A stretch of 64,000 bases of DNA from contig NZ_SIHY01000001.1 in NCBI RefSeq assembly GCF_004320535.1, forward strand, positions 1,364,001 to 1,428,000, written 5' to 3'. The notes under the pieces were generated by a model. It did no database searches. It had not been told where the DNA came from and worked only from the letters and a program-made list of their open reading frames with translations. Each line of letters starts with the position of its first letter. Position 1 is the stretch's first letter. The position numbers were made by a program, and so were the translations under genes. Positions 45,078-53,520 of the stretch are shown here, one piece after another. This DNA comes from Arthrobacter sp. S41. GTDB taxonomy: Bacteria; Actinomycetota; Actinomycetes; Actinomycetales; Micrococcaceae.

Positions 45078-46160
45078 TTAGGCCTCCCACTGGAGTTGAT
45101 CAACGGCGTCGAGAATTCGTTCCGCACTGGGCAGGTGGTATTTTTCCAAAGTTGGTGCCGGGTATGGGATATCAAATCCGGTGACCCTCAAGACTGGAGC
45201 TGCCAGGGAATGGAAGCACCTTTCTTGGACGCGGGCAACAATTTCACTGGCCACTGAGGCGAAGCCCTGAGCTTCGGCAATCACGATAGCTCGCCCAGTT
45301 TTGCGTACCGAGGCACAGACGGTCTCATCGTCAAACGGAACGATGCTGCGCACGTCGATAACTTCTAAGTTGAGGCCTTCTTCAGCTGCCATCTTGGCTG
45401 CTGCCAAAGCGGTGGAGACACTTGGGCCGTAGGTGATCAGCGTGGCGTCGCTACCGGCACGCGCAATACGAGCTCGGCCTTCAGTTTTTGCGCTCTTTTT
45501 TCCTTCGTATTCCTGTGCCAGCTGCTCAAGGTCTACCTGTTCCTTAGACCAGTAGAGCTTCTTTGGTTCAAAGAAAACTACCGGATCATCGGAATCAATG
45601 GCTTCGCGGAGCATCAGGTAGGCGTCCTCAACACAGGACGGAGTGAACACCTTCAGTCCAGGAGTGTGAGCGTAATAGCCTTCCGACGAATCGCAGTGGT
45701 GCTCTACACCGCCAACTCCTCCGGCATAAGGGATACGAATGACCATCGGCAGGCTGAGCTTGCCTTGGGTGCGGTTACGCATCTTAGCCACGTGCGAGGC
45801 TACCTGCTCAAAAGCGGGGTAAGCGAAAGCATCAAACTGCATTTCAATAACTGGGCGCATACCGTTGATGGCCATGCCCACAGCCATTCCGACGATGCCA
45901 GATTCTGCCAGTGGGGTGTCAAAGCAGCGGTCAGCTCCGAAGCGTGCGGTGAGCCCATCGGTAATACGGAAGACTCCCCCAAGGGTTCCGACATCCTCAC
46001 CAAAAATGACTACTGAATTATCGGCCACCAGGCCATCGGCGAGAGCCGTATTCAGTGCCTTACCAAAGGTCACTGGCTGGTTTTCATTAGCGGCTTTAGC
46101 GGCAGCACGCGCGGTGGCAGCACTGACGTTCGGGTTGACGCGCGAAGTAGTGGCAGTCAT
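45078..46160 (-). CDS. 2-Oxo acid dehydrogenase E1 component, beta subunit
   Basis: This 360-residue transketolase-like subunit of E1 shows VTFGKALNTALADGL, VVIFGEDVGTLGGVFRIT, TPLAESGIVGMAVGMAINGMRPVIEMQF, GGVGGVEHHCDSSEGYYAHTPGLKV and VIDVRSIVPFDDET. With the alpha subunit it decarboxylates branched-chain 2-oxo acids from leucine, isoleucine and valine. That supplies primers for the branched fatty acids common in this group. One base separates it from the E1-alpha stop, so the genes are co-translated. Confidence 0.92.
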   Translation of the reverse strand: MTATTSRVNPNVSAATARAAAKAANENQPVTFGKALNTALADGLVADNSVVIFGEDVGTLGGVFRITDGLTARFGADRCFDTPLAESGIVGMAVGMAINGMRPVIEMQFDAFAYPAFEQVASHVAKMRNRTQGKLSLPMVIRIPYAGGVGGVEHHCDSSEGYYAHTPGLKVFTPSCVEDAYLMLREAIDSDDPVVFFEPKKLYWSKEQVDLEQLAQEYEGKKSAKTEGRARIARAGSDATLITYGPSVSTALAAAKMAAEEGLNLEVIDVRSIVPFDDETVCASVRKTGRAIVIAEAQGFASVASEIVARVQERCFHSLAAPVLRVTGFDIPYPAPTLEKYHLPSAERILDAVDQLQWEA

Positions 46161-46161
46161 T

Positions 46162-47325
46162 CTAGGCCTCCTCGCGGTCTAGTTCGTCAGCAAGCAATGC
46201 TTGCTGTTCGGCGAGCTGAGTGCTCTTGGTGGAATAAACATGTTCAAAGAGTTCGCGCGGATCGGTGTTGGCATCCTGATTCATGCCATCACGCAAGGTC
46301 TTGGCTACCGCTTCGGCGTCCTCGGAGATCTTGGCAACGGTCTCCTCGGTGAGCAGTCCGGCATCTTCCAGATACGCCTTCATGCGGGTCACTGGGTCTT
46401 TGGCAATCCAGGCCTGAACCTCGGAGTCCTCGCGGTAACGCTTGTCGTCGTCAGCGTTGGTGTGCGCCTGCATGCGGTAGGTGTGAGCCTCAATGAGCAG
46501 TGGGCCGTTGCCTTCGCGGGCCATGCGTACTGCTCGGGTCATGATGGCCATCAATGCCATCAGGTCATTGCCGTCTACCCGCTCACCGGCCATGCCGTAA
46601 CCCACTGCCTTGTGGGCCAGCGATGGTGCGGCGCTCTGATGTGAGAGTGGGACAGAGATGGCGTACTTGTTGTTTTGTACAAAGAAGATGACCGGCAGGT
46701 TGAAGACCGCAGCAAAGTTCAGTGCTTCGTGGAAGTCGCCTTCACTAGTAGCTCCGTCGCCACACATGGCCACAACAACCGTGTTTTCACCGCGCAGCTT
46801 GGCGGCGTGAGCAACGCCCACTGCGTGCAGTAGCTGAGTGGTCAATGGCGTTGACATGGGCGCGCATTTGTAGGCCTTCGGGTCGTAACCACAGTGCCAC
46901 TCGCCTCGGAAGCTAGTCATGACTTCCATCGGGGCAACGCCCTTGGATAGCACGGCTACAGTGTCCCGATAGGTTGGGAAGAGCCAGTCGTTGTCATCTA
47001 GGCAGAGCGCGGCAGCAATTTGGCAGGCTTCTTGCCCGTGGCTTGATGGGTAAACAGCCATTCGGCCCTGGCGGACCAGGGCGGAGTTTTGGTCGTTGAC
47101 TCGACGTCCGGTGACCAGTGCGGCATAGGCTTCCATGAGCCGAGCAGGACTTGGCAGCGGATATTCGTGACCTGGTTCGGTACCCTGCTCATTGTCCGGA
47201 CGGAGTGATCCATCTGGATTCAACAAGTTGATCATGTGCCGCGCTGGCAACATGTAGTCCTCGGGGGTAATGCCGAACTTTTTGCTGACTTCAGAGATGC
47301 GAGCTGAGGATGCGTCCGCGCTCAT
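46162..47325 (-). CDS. 2-Oxo acid dehydrogenase E1 component, alpha subunit
   Basis: This 387-residue subunit binds thiamine diphosphate through GDGATSEGDFHEALNFAAVFNLPVIFFVQNN, the GDG...NN motif at 189-219. It also shows QGRMAVYPSSHGQEACQIA, FPTYRD and the phosphorylation-loop-like region near HTYRMQAHTNADDDKRYR. It is the first gene of the three-gene operon. The divergent Lrp-type regulator begins 225 bases away. Confidence 0.93.
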   Translation of the reverse strand: MSADASSARISEVSKKFGITPEDYMLPARHMINLLNPDGSLRPDNEQGTEPGHEYPLPSPARLMEAYAALVTGRRVNDQNSALVRQGRMAVYPSSHGQEACQIAAALCLDDNDWLFPTYRDTVAVLSKGVAPMEVMTSFRGEWHCGYDPKAYKCAPMSTPLTTQLLHAVGVAHAAKLRGENTVVVAMCGDGATSEGDFHEALNFAAVFNLPVIFFVQNNKYAISVPLSHQSAAPSLAHKAVGYGMAGERVDGNDLMALMAIMTRAVRMAREGNGPLLIEAHTYRMQAHTNADDDKRYREDSEVQAWIAKDPVTRMKAYLEDAGLLTEETVAKISEDAEAVAKTLRDGMNQDANTDPRELFEHVYSTKSTQLAEQQALLADELDREEA

Positions 47326-47472
47326 GTTCTCCCACCTTTCTCTTCTGTGGCTCAGCCCTCTAGGCGCACGCCCTGTGACTCAGTTCACCTAAACATCATT
47401 TGCAACTAATTATGCGTATCGATTGCATTCTGTATCCACTCAGCCGGAGAATCGTGGAAAGTTGAGACGCAG

Positions 47473-47500
47473 ATACGTATACTTGTGGACGAAACGTTTC
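47473..47500. promoter_or_regulatory. Palindromes in the bkd / lrp divergent promoter region
   Basis: ATACGTAT (47473-47480) and GAAACGTTTC (47491-47500) are two short perfect palindromes 10 bases apart between the E1-alpha and Lrp genes. They are candidate operators for the regulator, but nothing beyond symmetry and position supports this. Confidence 0.35.
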
Positions 47501-47550
47501 AATAAAATGTGTTTGATCGAGAGACGTCAGACACATTGAAAAGGAGAATC

Positions 47551-48003
47551 ATGGCCGCGGAAGTGGAGCTAAAACTTGACGAGGTTGACCGCGCCATCTT
47601 GGCCGAGCTCACCAAGGATGGTCGCCAGTCAGTAACCACGGTTGCGCAGAAGGTTCACGTGTCTCGTGCCCACGCCTATTCGCGCATCGCCAAGCTGCAA
47701 GATGCTGGAGTTATCACTCGTTACACGGCGGTCATCGACCCGGTGAAGGCCGGCCTAAAAGCCAGCGCCTACGTCACCCTCAAGCTTCGTCAGCATTCGT
47801 GGCGCGAACTACGCGACCACCTAGCTTCAATCCCTGAAGTCCAACATATTGGCCTCGTGGGTGGAAATTTTGATGTGATCCTGCTGGTGCGAGCAACAGA
47901 CAATTTGGACCTGCGTCGTGTGGTCTTCGAAGAATTACAGGCACTGCCGACGGTGCTTGATACCCAAACGCACCTGATTTTTGAGGATACAGACACCCGA
48001 TAA
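47551..48003 (+). CDS. Lrp/AsnC-family transcriptional regulator (BkdR-like)
   Basis: This 150-residue protein has an N-terminal winged helix-turn-helix LDEVDRAILAELTKDGRQSVTTVAQKVHVSRAHAYSRIAKLQDAGVI (~residues 8-54) and a C-terminal RAM ligand-binding/oligomerisation domain. The ATG at 47551 follows AAGGAG at a good distance; the 14 codons further upstream are not needed. Lying divergent to the 2-oxo acid dehydrogenase operon, it is the likely regulator of that operon, responding to branched-chain amino acids or their 2-oxo acids. Confidence 0.9.
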   Translation: MAAEVELKLDEVDRAILAELTKDGRQSVTTVAQKVHVSRAHAYSRIAKLQDAGVITRYTAVIDPVKAGLKASAYVTLKLRQHSWRELRDHLASIPEVQHIGLVGGNFDVILLVRATDNLDLRRVVFEELQALPTVLDTQTHLIFEDTDTR

Positions 48004-48007
48004 AGAC

Positions 48008-48067
48008 AAACTGCCCGCCTGTACCAAAACTTCGGTCTCCCAAAGCCTTGGAACAGGCAGGCAGTTT
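48008..48067. terminator. Terminator between the Lrp gene and the enoyl-CoA hydratase
   Basis: 15-base arms AAACTGCCCGCCTGT (48008-48022) and ACAGGCAGGCAGTTT (48053-48067) with one mismatch and a 30-base loop. The minus strand continues TTTGTCTTT. Confidence 0.55.
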
Positions 48068-48100
48068 CAAGCGGATCAAGTCACTGGCTTGCCACGGGTT

Positions 48101-48886
48101 TTATTTCTTCCCATAAAAGACCGGCGGGCGTTTGTCTTGGAAGGACTTGAACCCCTCGGCGTAGTCAGGCGTATCGCACAAGGCTGCCTGCGCACGGTTT
48201 TCAGTTTTCATTGAAGCCCAAAGTCCAACTCGCTGATCCCGTATTTCTTGGACCAGTCGCTTTGACTCAACAAACGCCTGCGTTGCCCCTTGGGCCACTT
48301 TGCCAATCAGCTCTTCACCGCGTTCCACCAAGTCCTCTGACGGGAAAGCACGCGAAAATAATCCGGATTTCACGGCTTCTGCCCCGGAAATCAGTTCAGC
48401 GGTATAGATCATGTCCAGGGTGCGGTGCGCTCCGAGTCGCTCGGTGAAAAGCCAATGCCCACCCGAATCCAATGTTGCTCCCAGATTGGCAAACGGTGAA
48501 CCAATTTTTGCGTTCTCTGCCACGTACACAACGTCCGTAGCGATGGCCAAGCCCAGACCAACACCCAGACACGCACCCTGAACCAAGGCGAAGGTCGGCG
48601 CCGGAAGATTCGACATCTTCTCTAAGAGTGGCTGCACTTTGCCATCCAAATACCCAGTGACATCATCATCGGCAGGGTTCACTGCAGAAATATCTCTTCC
48701 GGCACAGAAGCCACGACCAGCGCCGGTCAGCACCAACGCCCGAACACTGCCATCGGCCACGCCAGCAGCAGCCTGGTCGTAGGCGAGCGACAACTCGTCT
48801 AGGGCAGCTACATCAAGGGAGTTCATTTTCTGTGGAGCATTAAGCACAACTCGGGCAATTGAATCGGCAATCGTCAATTCGATCAT
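48101..48886 (-). CDS. Enoyl-CoA hydratase/isomerase of the phenylacetate pathway (PaaG/PaaF-like)
   Basis: This 261-residue crotonase-fold enzyme has the oxyanion-hole block GAGRGFCAGRDISAVN, ACLGVGLGLAIATDVVY and IGSPFANLGATLDSGGHWLFTERLG. The acidic residue pattern around LGATLDSGGH is more like the PaaG-type isomerase (epoxide to oxepin-CoA) than a standard hydratase. It follows paaE by 18 bases in the same orientation, so it is probably the last gene of the paa operon. The hydratase and isomerase roles cannot be separated with certainty. Confidence 0.85.
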   Translation of the reverse strand: MIELTIADSIARVVLNAPQKMNSLDVAALDELSLAYDQAAAGVADGSVRALVLTGAGRGFCAGRDISAVNPADDDVTGYLDGKVQPLLEKMSNLPAPTFALVQGACLGVGLGLAIATDVVYVAENAKIGSPFANLGATLDSGGHWLFTERLGAHRTLDMIYTAELISGAEAVKSGLFSRAFPSEDLVERGEELIGKVAQGATQAFVESKRLVQEIRDQRVGLWASMKTENRAQAALCDTPDYAEGFKSFQDKRPPVFYGKK

Positions 48887-48904
48887 GAGTGATTCCTTGC
48901 TTTC

Positions 48905-50065
48905 CTAAGCGTCAAAATCGACGGCCAGTTTTTCGCTGGTCGGATGTGATTGGCAGGTGAGCACGTAACCGGCTTCAACTTCTTCTGGCTCCAGCGCATA
49001 GTTTTCAGCCATGGTCACTGATCCGCAGGTCACCTTGGCACGGCAGGTTCCGCAGACTCCGCCAGCACAGGCGAACGGGACATCTTGGCGAACACGCAGA
49101 GCAGCGTTTAACACGGTTTCGTTGGCTCGCACCGGCGAGGTAACTTCGCCTTTGAGGCCATCGAGGTTGAAGCTGATCTCGTAGCTTTCCTCATTCTCTT
49201 CCACCACCACGGGTCGGCCAATATGGCCTTGCGGCTTGGATGGTTCACCGGTGGTAAATAGTTCAAAACGAACCTTCTGCGCTGGTACTCCTAGCGCAGT
49301 CAGTTGGTCTCTGACCAGCTGGACCAGTTCGAATGGTCCGCATAGGAACCACTCGTCCACACTGGGTGCTTGCACCACATTGGTGAGCAAGGAGCTTAGC
49401 TTTTCTGCGTCGATACGACCAGAGAGTAACGGTGAAATCCGCTGTTCACGACTCAGCACGTGGTGCAGTGCCATGCGTGATGGGTACCGGTCTTTGAGGT
49501 CTGCCAGCTCTTCAAGGAACATGACATCCATGGCGGCTTTGTTCGCATAAATCAGATCAAAGCGGCTGTGCTCGTTGGCTTCCAGGATCGTACGAGCGAT
49601 TGCTAGAACCGGAGTAATCCCTGAGCCGGCAGCCACTGCAACAAAGCGATCTTGTGTGGTGGTGTTGATCTTTGAAGGATCATTAATCTCAGTGAGTTTG
49701 TGCTTGGAAATGAAGGCACCAGCCGGACTCATCACGTCAATCTGCTCACCTGCGGCCAGTTCCTCGTTGGCCCAGGTGGAGAACAAACCACCAAGGTCAC
49801 GCTTGATAGCTACCTTGATTTCATCCCCGGTGGGCGCGGCGCAAATTGAGTAAGAACGGCGCAGTTCCACCAATTCGCCCTCGGCGTTGGGCAGCTTCTT
49901 GCGAAGGGCCACGTACTGTCCGGCGACATAGTCATATTCTTCGCTGAGTTCTTCAGGGATAGCGAAGGTAACTTCAATGGCGTCTTTGGTCAGGCGACGC
50001 ACATTCGAAACGGTGAGACGGTGAAAAGCGGCTCTGCGTCGAGCCGAAGTTTGTAGATCGGTCAT
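48905..50065 (-). CDS. paaE: Phenylacetyl-CoA epoxidase reductase subunit PaaE
   Basis: PaaE passes electrons from NADPH through FAD and a 2Fe-2S cluster to the PaaA oxygenase. The 386 residues carry an FNR-like half (YVAGQYVALRKKL, RRSYSICAAP, AAGSGITPVLAIARTIL) and a C-terminal plant-type ferredoxin with ligands Cys333, Cys338, Cys341 and Cys371. The start overlaps the paaD stop by 4 bases (ATGA). Confidence 0.95.
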   Translation of the reverse strand: MTDLQTSARRRAAFHRLTVSNVRRLTKDAIEVTFAIPEELSEEYDYVAGQYVALRKKLPNAEGELVELRRSYSICAAPTGDEIKVAIKRDLGGLFSTWANEELAAGEQIDVMSPAGAFISKHKLTEINDPSKINTTTQDRFVAVAAGSGITPVLAIARTILEANEHSRFDLIYANKAAMDVMFLEELADLKDRYPSRMALHHVLSREQRISPLLSGRIDAEKLSSLLTNVVQAPSVDEWFLCGPFELVQLVRDQLTALGVPAQKVRFELFTTGEPSKPQGHIGRPVVVEENEESYEISFNLDGLKGEVTSPVRANETVLNAALRVRQDVPFACAGGVCGTCRAKVTCGSVTMAENYALEPEEVEAGYVLTCQSHPTSEKLAVDFDA

Positions 50066-50559
50066 GAAAGTACCTTGAAGTAGTCGAAGGGCTCTAAACA
50101 GTCTTTGCAGGTGTAGAGCGCTTTACATGAAGTGGAGGCAAAGCGGGCCAGCTCACGGGTATTCAACGAATGGCACCGAGGACATTTCACACTCATACCC
50201 AGAGTGATTCGCCCGGCGTGGCCTTGGCCGGTAGGAGGAGCGATCCCATACTCTTCGAGTTTTCGTTTGCCATCTTCGCTCATCCAGTCCGTGGACCAGG
50301 CAGGGCTCAGCACCAGCTTGATCTGGACCTGATGATATCCGGCGTCGCTAAAGGCCGAATACAGGTCTTCACTGATCACGTCCATAGCCGGGCATCCAGA
50401 ATAGGTCGGGGTGATCACTACCTGTACTGTGCCGTCTTCGGCGGCGGTGACCTCGCGCAGAATCCCAAGGTCCACAATGGACAGCACAGGTATCTCCGGA
50501 TCATGAACCTTCGCGGCGATGGCGAACAGCTCGTTGGAGTCAGCGATCAGCTTATTCAA
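50062..50559 (-). CDS. paaD: Phenylacetyl-CoA epoxidase assembly protein PaaD
   Basis: This 165-residue MIP18/DUF59-type protein (HDPEIPVLSIVDLGILREV, PTYSGCPAMDVI) has a C-terminal zinc ribbon, VKCPRCHSLNTRELARFASTSCKALYTCKDC, typical of PaaD. It matures the Fe-S or di-iron centres of the epoxidase. The start is TTG at 50559, supported by GGGGGAG 5 bases upstream and by the family N-terminus. 31 bases separate it from paaC. Confidence 0.93.
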   Translation of the reverse strand: MNKLIADSNELFAIAAKVHDPEIPVLSIVDLGILREVTAAEDGTVQVVITPTYSGCPAMDVISEDLYSAFSDAGYHQVQIKLVLSPAWSTDWMSEDGKRKLEEYGIAPPTGQGHAGRITLGMSVKCPRCHSLNTRELARFASTSCKALYTCKDCLEPFDYFKVLS

Positions 50560-50590
50560 GACTGCTCCCCCTCTCGGGCATTATTTGTCG

Positions 50591-51451
50591 TTACCAGCTG
50601 GCGCCGGGATGCTTACGTGCAAGTACCTGCATCTCGGCCAGCACGTAGCCAAGATGCTCAGAGTGCTCACCTCGTCGTCCATAGACCATGGCTTGGCCGG
50701 TGGAAGGAATCTGCAGACCCGCGTCGGTTAGAACTGCCGTGATCTCTTCTTGCCATGCGTCGCGAAGCGTCGAGGGCAACACCGCGATACCTTCTAGGCG
50801 TTGGTGTACCGCTTCATCGCGGAACATTTCATCAACGTAGGGCCAGAGAATATCCAGAGCGTGACGCATTTTTTCGGCCGACTCTTCGGTTCCCTGTCCC
50901 AACCGGATGGTCCACTGAATGGCGTGGTCGCGGTGGTAATCCACTTCTTTGACAGCCTTGGCTGCGATAGCTGCTAAAGTTTCGTCAGCTGAGCTGACCA
51001 GCTTTTGATAGAGCAGGTGCTGGAAGATGGAGACGATCAGCTGTCGCATGATGGTGACACCAAAGTGCCCGTTGGGTTGCTCAACGATCCATAGCGAAGT
51101 GAATTCTTCTTCCTCACGCCAGTACGCCAAATCATCTTCACTCTTGTCCCAGGCCAGTCCGGCGTAGGTCAAAAATGAGCGGGCGTGACCGAGGATATCT
51201 AGGGCAATGTTGCCCAGGGCTACGTCTTCTTCTAGCTCAGGGGCCCTCGAAATCCAGTGGGCAAGTCGCTGAGCCAAGATCAGCGAGTCATCACCCAAGG
51301 TCAGTGCGTACTGTGCCACTTCATCGCTGGGAGCTACACCGTCTACGGCAATGTCTTCCGGACGAAGTGCGTTTCCCGGGGTGACTCGGGTGGCCGAAGC
51401 CAGTGCGTCGCCGAAGCTGTCCAGTGCAGCATCCAATTCTTCGTGCTTCAC
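50591..51451 (-). CDS. paaC: Phenylacetyl-CoA epoxidase structural subunit PaaC
   Basis: This 286-residue ferritin-like protein, partner of PaaA, shows QRLAHWISRAPELEEDVALGNIALDILGHAR, EVDYHRDHAIQWTIRLGQGTEES and WPYVDEMF. The metal-ligand set is incomplete, as usual for PaaC, which supports the catalytic PaaA. The GTG start overlaps the paaB stop by 4 bases (GTGA). Confidence 0.94.
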   Translation of the reverse strand: MKHEELDAALDSFGDALASATRVTPGNALRPEDIAVDGVAPSDEVAQYALTLGDDSLILAQRLAHWISRAPELEEDVALGNIALDILGHARSFLTYAGLAWDKSEDDLAYWREEEEFTSLWIVEQPNGHFGVTIMRQLIVSIFQHLLYQKLVSSADETLAAIAAKAVKEVDYHRDHAIQWTIRLGQGTEESAEKMRHALDILWPYVDEMFRDEAVHQRLEGIAVLPSTLRDAWQEEITAVLTDAGLQIPSTGQAMVYGRRGEHSEHLGYVLAEMQVLARKHPGASW

Positions 51452-51738
51452 AGATGCTTCACTCCTTCACTGGCCTTGTAGTACGTGGCATGTCGATAGT
51501 CTTTGCCCTGCGGAGATTCAAAGAAGGAATCTTTCTCATCCGGATCAGAACTAATGATGTCGCTGGATTTCACTACCCAGAGGGAAACGCCTTCATTGCG
51601 TCGGGTGTATAGATCTCGTGCGTTACGCACGGCCATCTGCGCGTCAGGGGCATGTAAGGATCCTGCGTGCACGTGCGAGAGTCCGCGGGAGGAACGGACA
51701 AATACTTCCCACAGGGGCCAGTTGTTCTGTTGGCTCAT
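51448..51738 (-). CDS. paaB: Phenylacetyl-CoA epoxidase subunit PaaB
   Basis: This 96-residue protein has WPLWEVFVRSSRGLSHVHAGSLHAPDAQMAVRNARDLYTRRNEGVSLWVV, the full PaaB signature. It bridges PaaAC heterodimers. The start MSQQNNWPLWEV at 51738 is chosen because it follows the paaA stop by one base; a slightly earlier ATG would overlap paaA. Confidence 0.95.
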   Translation of the reverse strand: MSQQNNWPLWEVFVRSSRGLSHVHAGSLHAPDAQMAVRNARDLYTRRNEGVSLWVVKSSDIISSDPDEKDSFFESPQGKDYRHATYYKASEGVKHL

Positions 51739-51739
51739 G

Positions 51740-52726
51740 TTAGGCGACCTCACTTTGTGCTTGTTTTGCGGCGTAGGCTGTTGCGGCTTCGCGGACCCAG
51801 GCGCCTTCTCGGTGTGCTTCGCGGCGACGTTCGAGTCGTTGGGAGTTGGCTGGACCGTTGCCTTTGATGACGTTCATGAATTCATCCCAGTTCAGATCCT
51901 TATGAATCCACTGCTTTTTGACTTCGTCATAGTGCAGTTCTGGATCTGGAAGGGTCATGCCAAGGACCTTGACCTGCTCGGCGATCATGCCGACAAAGCG
52001 CTGGCGCAACTCATCATTTGAGAATCGTTTGATGTTCCAGGCCATGGACTGCTGGGAGTTAGGTGACTGGTCATCGGGTGGGCCGAACATCATCAGCGAT
52101 GGCTCATAGAAGCGGTTGATGGCATCTTGAGCCATTTTCTTTTGAGCTTCGGTGCCGCGCGAGAGTGCCAGCAGGATCTCAAATCCTTGGCGCTGGTGGA
52201 AGGACTCTTCCTTGCAGATACGCACCATGGCACGTCCATAAGGACCATAGGATGCACGGCATAGTGGGACTTGGTTGGCGATGGCTGCTCCGTCGACTAG
52301 CCAGCCGATAGCACCCATGTCCGCCCATGAACGTGCTGGGTAGTTGAAGATCGAGGAGTACTTGGCGCGACCGGTCAAGAGCTGATCGTTGAGCTCGTCG
52401 CGGCTGGTGCCTAGGGTCTCGGCAGCCGAGTAGAGGTACAGTCCGTGCCCGGCTTCATCCTGAACCTTAGCCATCAAGATGGACTTGCGCTTCAGCGACG
52501 GAGCACGAGTAATCCAGTTAGCTTCAGGCTGCATACCAATGATTTCTGAGTGGGCATGCTGGGAGACCTGTCGAGTCAAAGTTTTGCGGTAAGGCTCAGG
52601 CATCCAGTCACGTGGTTCAACGCGAGCGTCCCGATCAATCAACGCATCAAAGCGAGCTTGTGATTGTTCTTCTTCGTAGCTCGGGACAGCACTGAGTCCC
52701 GGTTCCTGCGGCGCACTCGGGGCCAT
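51740..52726 (-). CDS. paaA: Phenylacetyl-CoA 1,2-epoxidase catalytic subunit PaaA
   Basis: PaaA is the di-iron oxygenase that forms the ring-1,2-epoxide of phenylacetyl-CoA. The 328 residues include [43 protein letters not shown] and [19 protein letters not shown]. The paired E-x2-H motifs (DEAGH, EESFH) are the iron ligands. The ATG is preceded by AAGAGGTG. A promoter with a 26-bp operator-like palindrome lies just upstream at 52752-52800. Confidence 0.97.
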   Translation of the reverse strand: MAPSAPQEPGLSAVPSYEEEQSQARFDALIDRDARVEPRDWMPEPYRKTLTRQVSQHAHSEIIGMQPEANWITRAPSLKRKSILMAKVQDEAGHGLYLYSAAETLGTSRDELNDQLLTGRAKYSSIFNYPARSWADMGAIGWLVDGAAIANQVPLCRASYGPYGRAMVRICKEESFHQRQGFEILLALSRGTEAQKKMAQDAINRFYEPSLMMFGPPDDQSPNSQQSMAWNIKRFSNDELRQRFVGMIAEQVKVLGMTLPDPELHYDEVKKQWIHKDLNWDEFMNVIKGNGPANSQRLERRREAHREGAWVREAATAYAAKQAQSEVA

Positions 52727-52751
52727 GGGTTCACCTCTTCGAAAACAAATT

Positions 52752-52800
52752 ACATACTGACCGTTCGTTCAGTATGTCAGAGTGCTCTCGGTCACGTCAA
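52752..52800 (-). promoter_or_regulatory. paaA promoter with TetR-type operator palindrome
   Basis: On the minus strand TTGACG (-35, plus 52795-52800) and CATACT (-10, plus 52771-52776) are 18 bases apart. The -10 lies in the arm of a perfect palindrome with 9-bp arms ACATACTGA/TCAGTATGT (52752-52760 and 52769-52777) and an 8-base centre. A repressor bound here would block RNA polymerase. The core GACCGTTCG recurs as GATCGTTCG in front of paaI. Confidence 0.7.
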
Positions 52801-52820
52801 CAAAAGCTCCGCGGGTACAA

Positions 52821-52852
52821 CAAAACCCCAAGGATCACTCCTTGGGGTTTTG
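52821..52852. terminator. Terminator after the DoxX gene
   Basis: A perfect 14-bp stem (52821-52834 with 52839-52852) and TCAC loop, with T-rich and A-rich ends. It separates DoxX from the paa operon. Confidence 0.9.
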
Positions 52853-52867
52853 ATTGAAGCTACAAAT

Positions 52868-53317
52868 CTAGGCGTTGACCGCGGCACGCTTTCCGCGCTT
52901 ACGGCCAAACAGCAAGTGATCAATGGCCCAGCGACCTGGTCCCATCAAGGCCAGCGCGACGGCGCCGGCAGCCAGGGCCAGCACGAGCTCGTAACCACCA
53001 TTGGCAACAAAAACGCCGTTCTGTGCGTGAGTTAGAGCCAACGCGCCGATCATATCCAGCGCCAACAGTGCGCCGAAAATTCGGGTTGCAATGCCCAAGA
53101 TCAGGGCGATGCCTCCCACCAGTTCCAAGGTTGCTACCACTGGGGCAACCAAGCTTGCGGCAGGAACGCCCATCTGAGCGAAGCTGGCGGTGGTGCCATC
53201 AATGGTGAACTGGGAGAACTTTTGCCAACCGTGGGCGGCAAATAGGAATCCGATAACAAGGCGCAAAATGGCCTGCGCAGCGGCAAGTAGGCGGGGATTA
53301 TTTTCCAGATTGTTCAT
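52868..53317 (-). CDS. DoxX-family membrane protein
   Basis: This 149-residue protein has four helices. The family pattern ILRLVIGFLFAAHGWQKFSQF, then APVVATLELVGGIALILGIATRIFGALLALDMIGAL, then GGYELVLALAAGAVALALMGPGRWAIDHLL identifies DoxX. Actinobacterial homologues work in redox homeostasis or thiosulfate metabolism. Nothing points to a role in phenylacetate breakdown. A palindrome resembling a MarR operator lies in its 5' region. Confidence 0.88.
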   Translation of the reverse strand: MNNLENNPRLLAAAQAILRLVIGFLFAAHGWQKFSQFTIDGTTASFAQMGVPAASLVAPVVATLELVGGIALILGIATRIFGALLALDMIGALALTHAQNGVFVANGGYELVLALAAGAVALALMGPGRWAIDHLLFGRKRGKRAAVNA

Positions 53318-53387
53318 GATCTAGCTCCTCGGAAACGTCAGCCGGTCAGGGGTCTCCCTGCTCGATTTCCCGTTCAACACTATTCGG

Positions 53388-53405
53388 ATCAAGTTGAAGC
53401 TTCAA
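53388..53405 (-). promoter_or_regulatory. Overlapping palindromes upstream of the DoxX gene
   Basis: TCAAGTTGA (53388-53396) and TTGAAGCTTCAA (53394-53405) overlap. The TTGAA/TTCAA arms resemble MarR-family operator sites. It is positioned about 75 bases before the DoxX start. Confidence 0.4.
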
Positions 53406-53441
53406 GCACTTAGATGTTTTACTCCGGTTACCTTCATCACG

Positions 53442-53493
53442 AAAAAAGCCGCGTTCCCCACCCCAGCGTGATGCTGGGGCAGGAAGCGCGGCC
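53442..53493 (-). terminator. Terminator of the amino acid ABC operon (GlnQ-like gene)
   Basis: Stem GCCGCG-TTCC / GGAAGCGCGGC with inner CCCCAGC/GCTGGGG (53448-53492), followed on the minus strand by a run of six T residues. It starts 28 bases past the stop. Confidence 0.9.
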
Positions 53494-53520
53494 CTTATCC
53501 GTTGGCTTTAGAACTTCGTA

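Noticed and set aside
53318-53441. Possible riboswitch in the long leader of the DoxX gene
   Set aside because: Searched for THI, RFN, SAM, cobalamin and ykkC-type cores and found none. Only the operator-like palindrome stands out.
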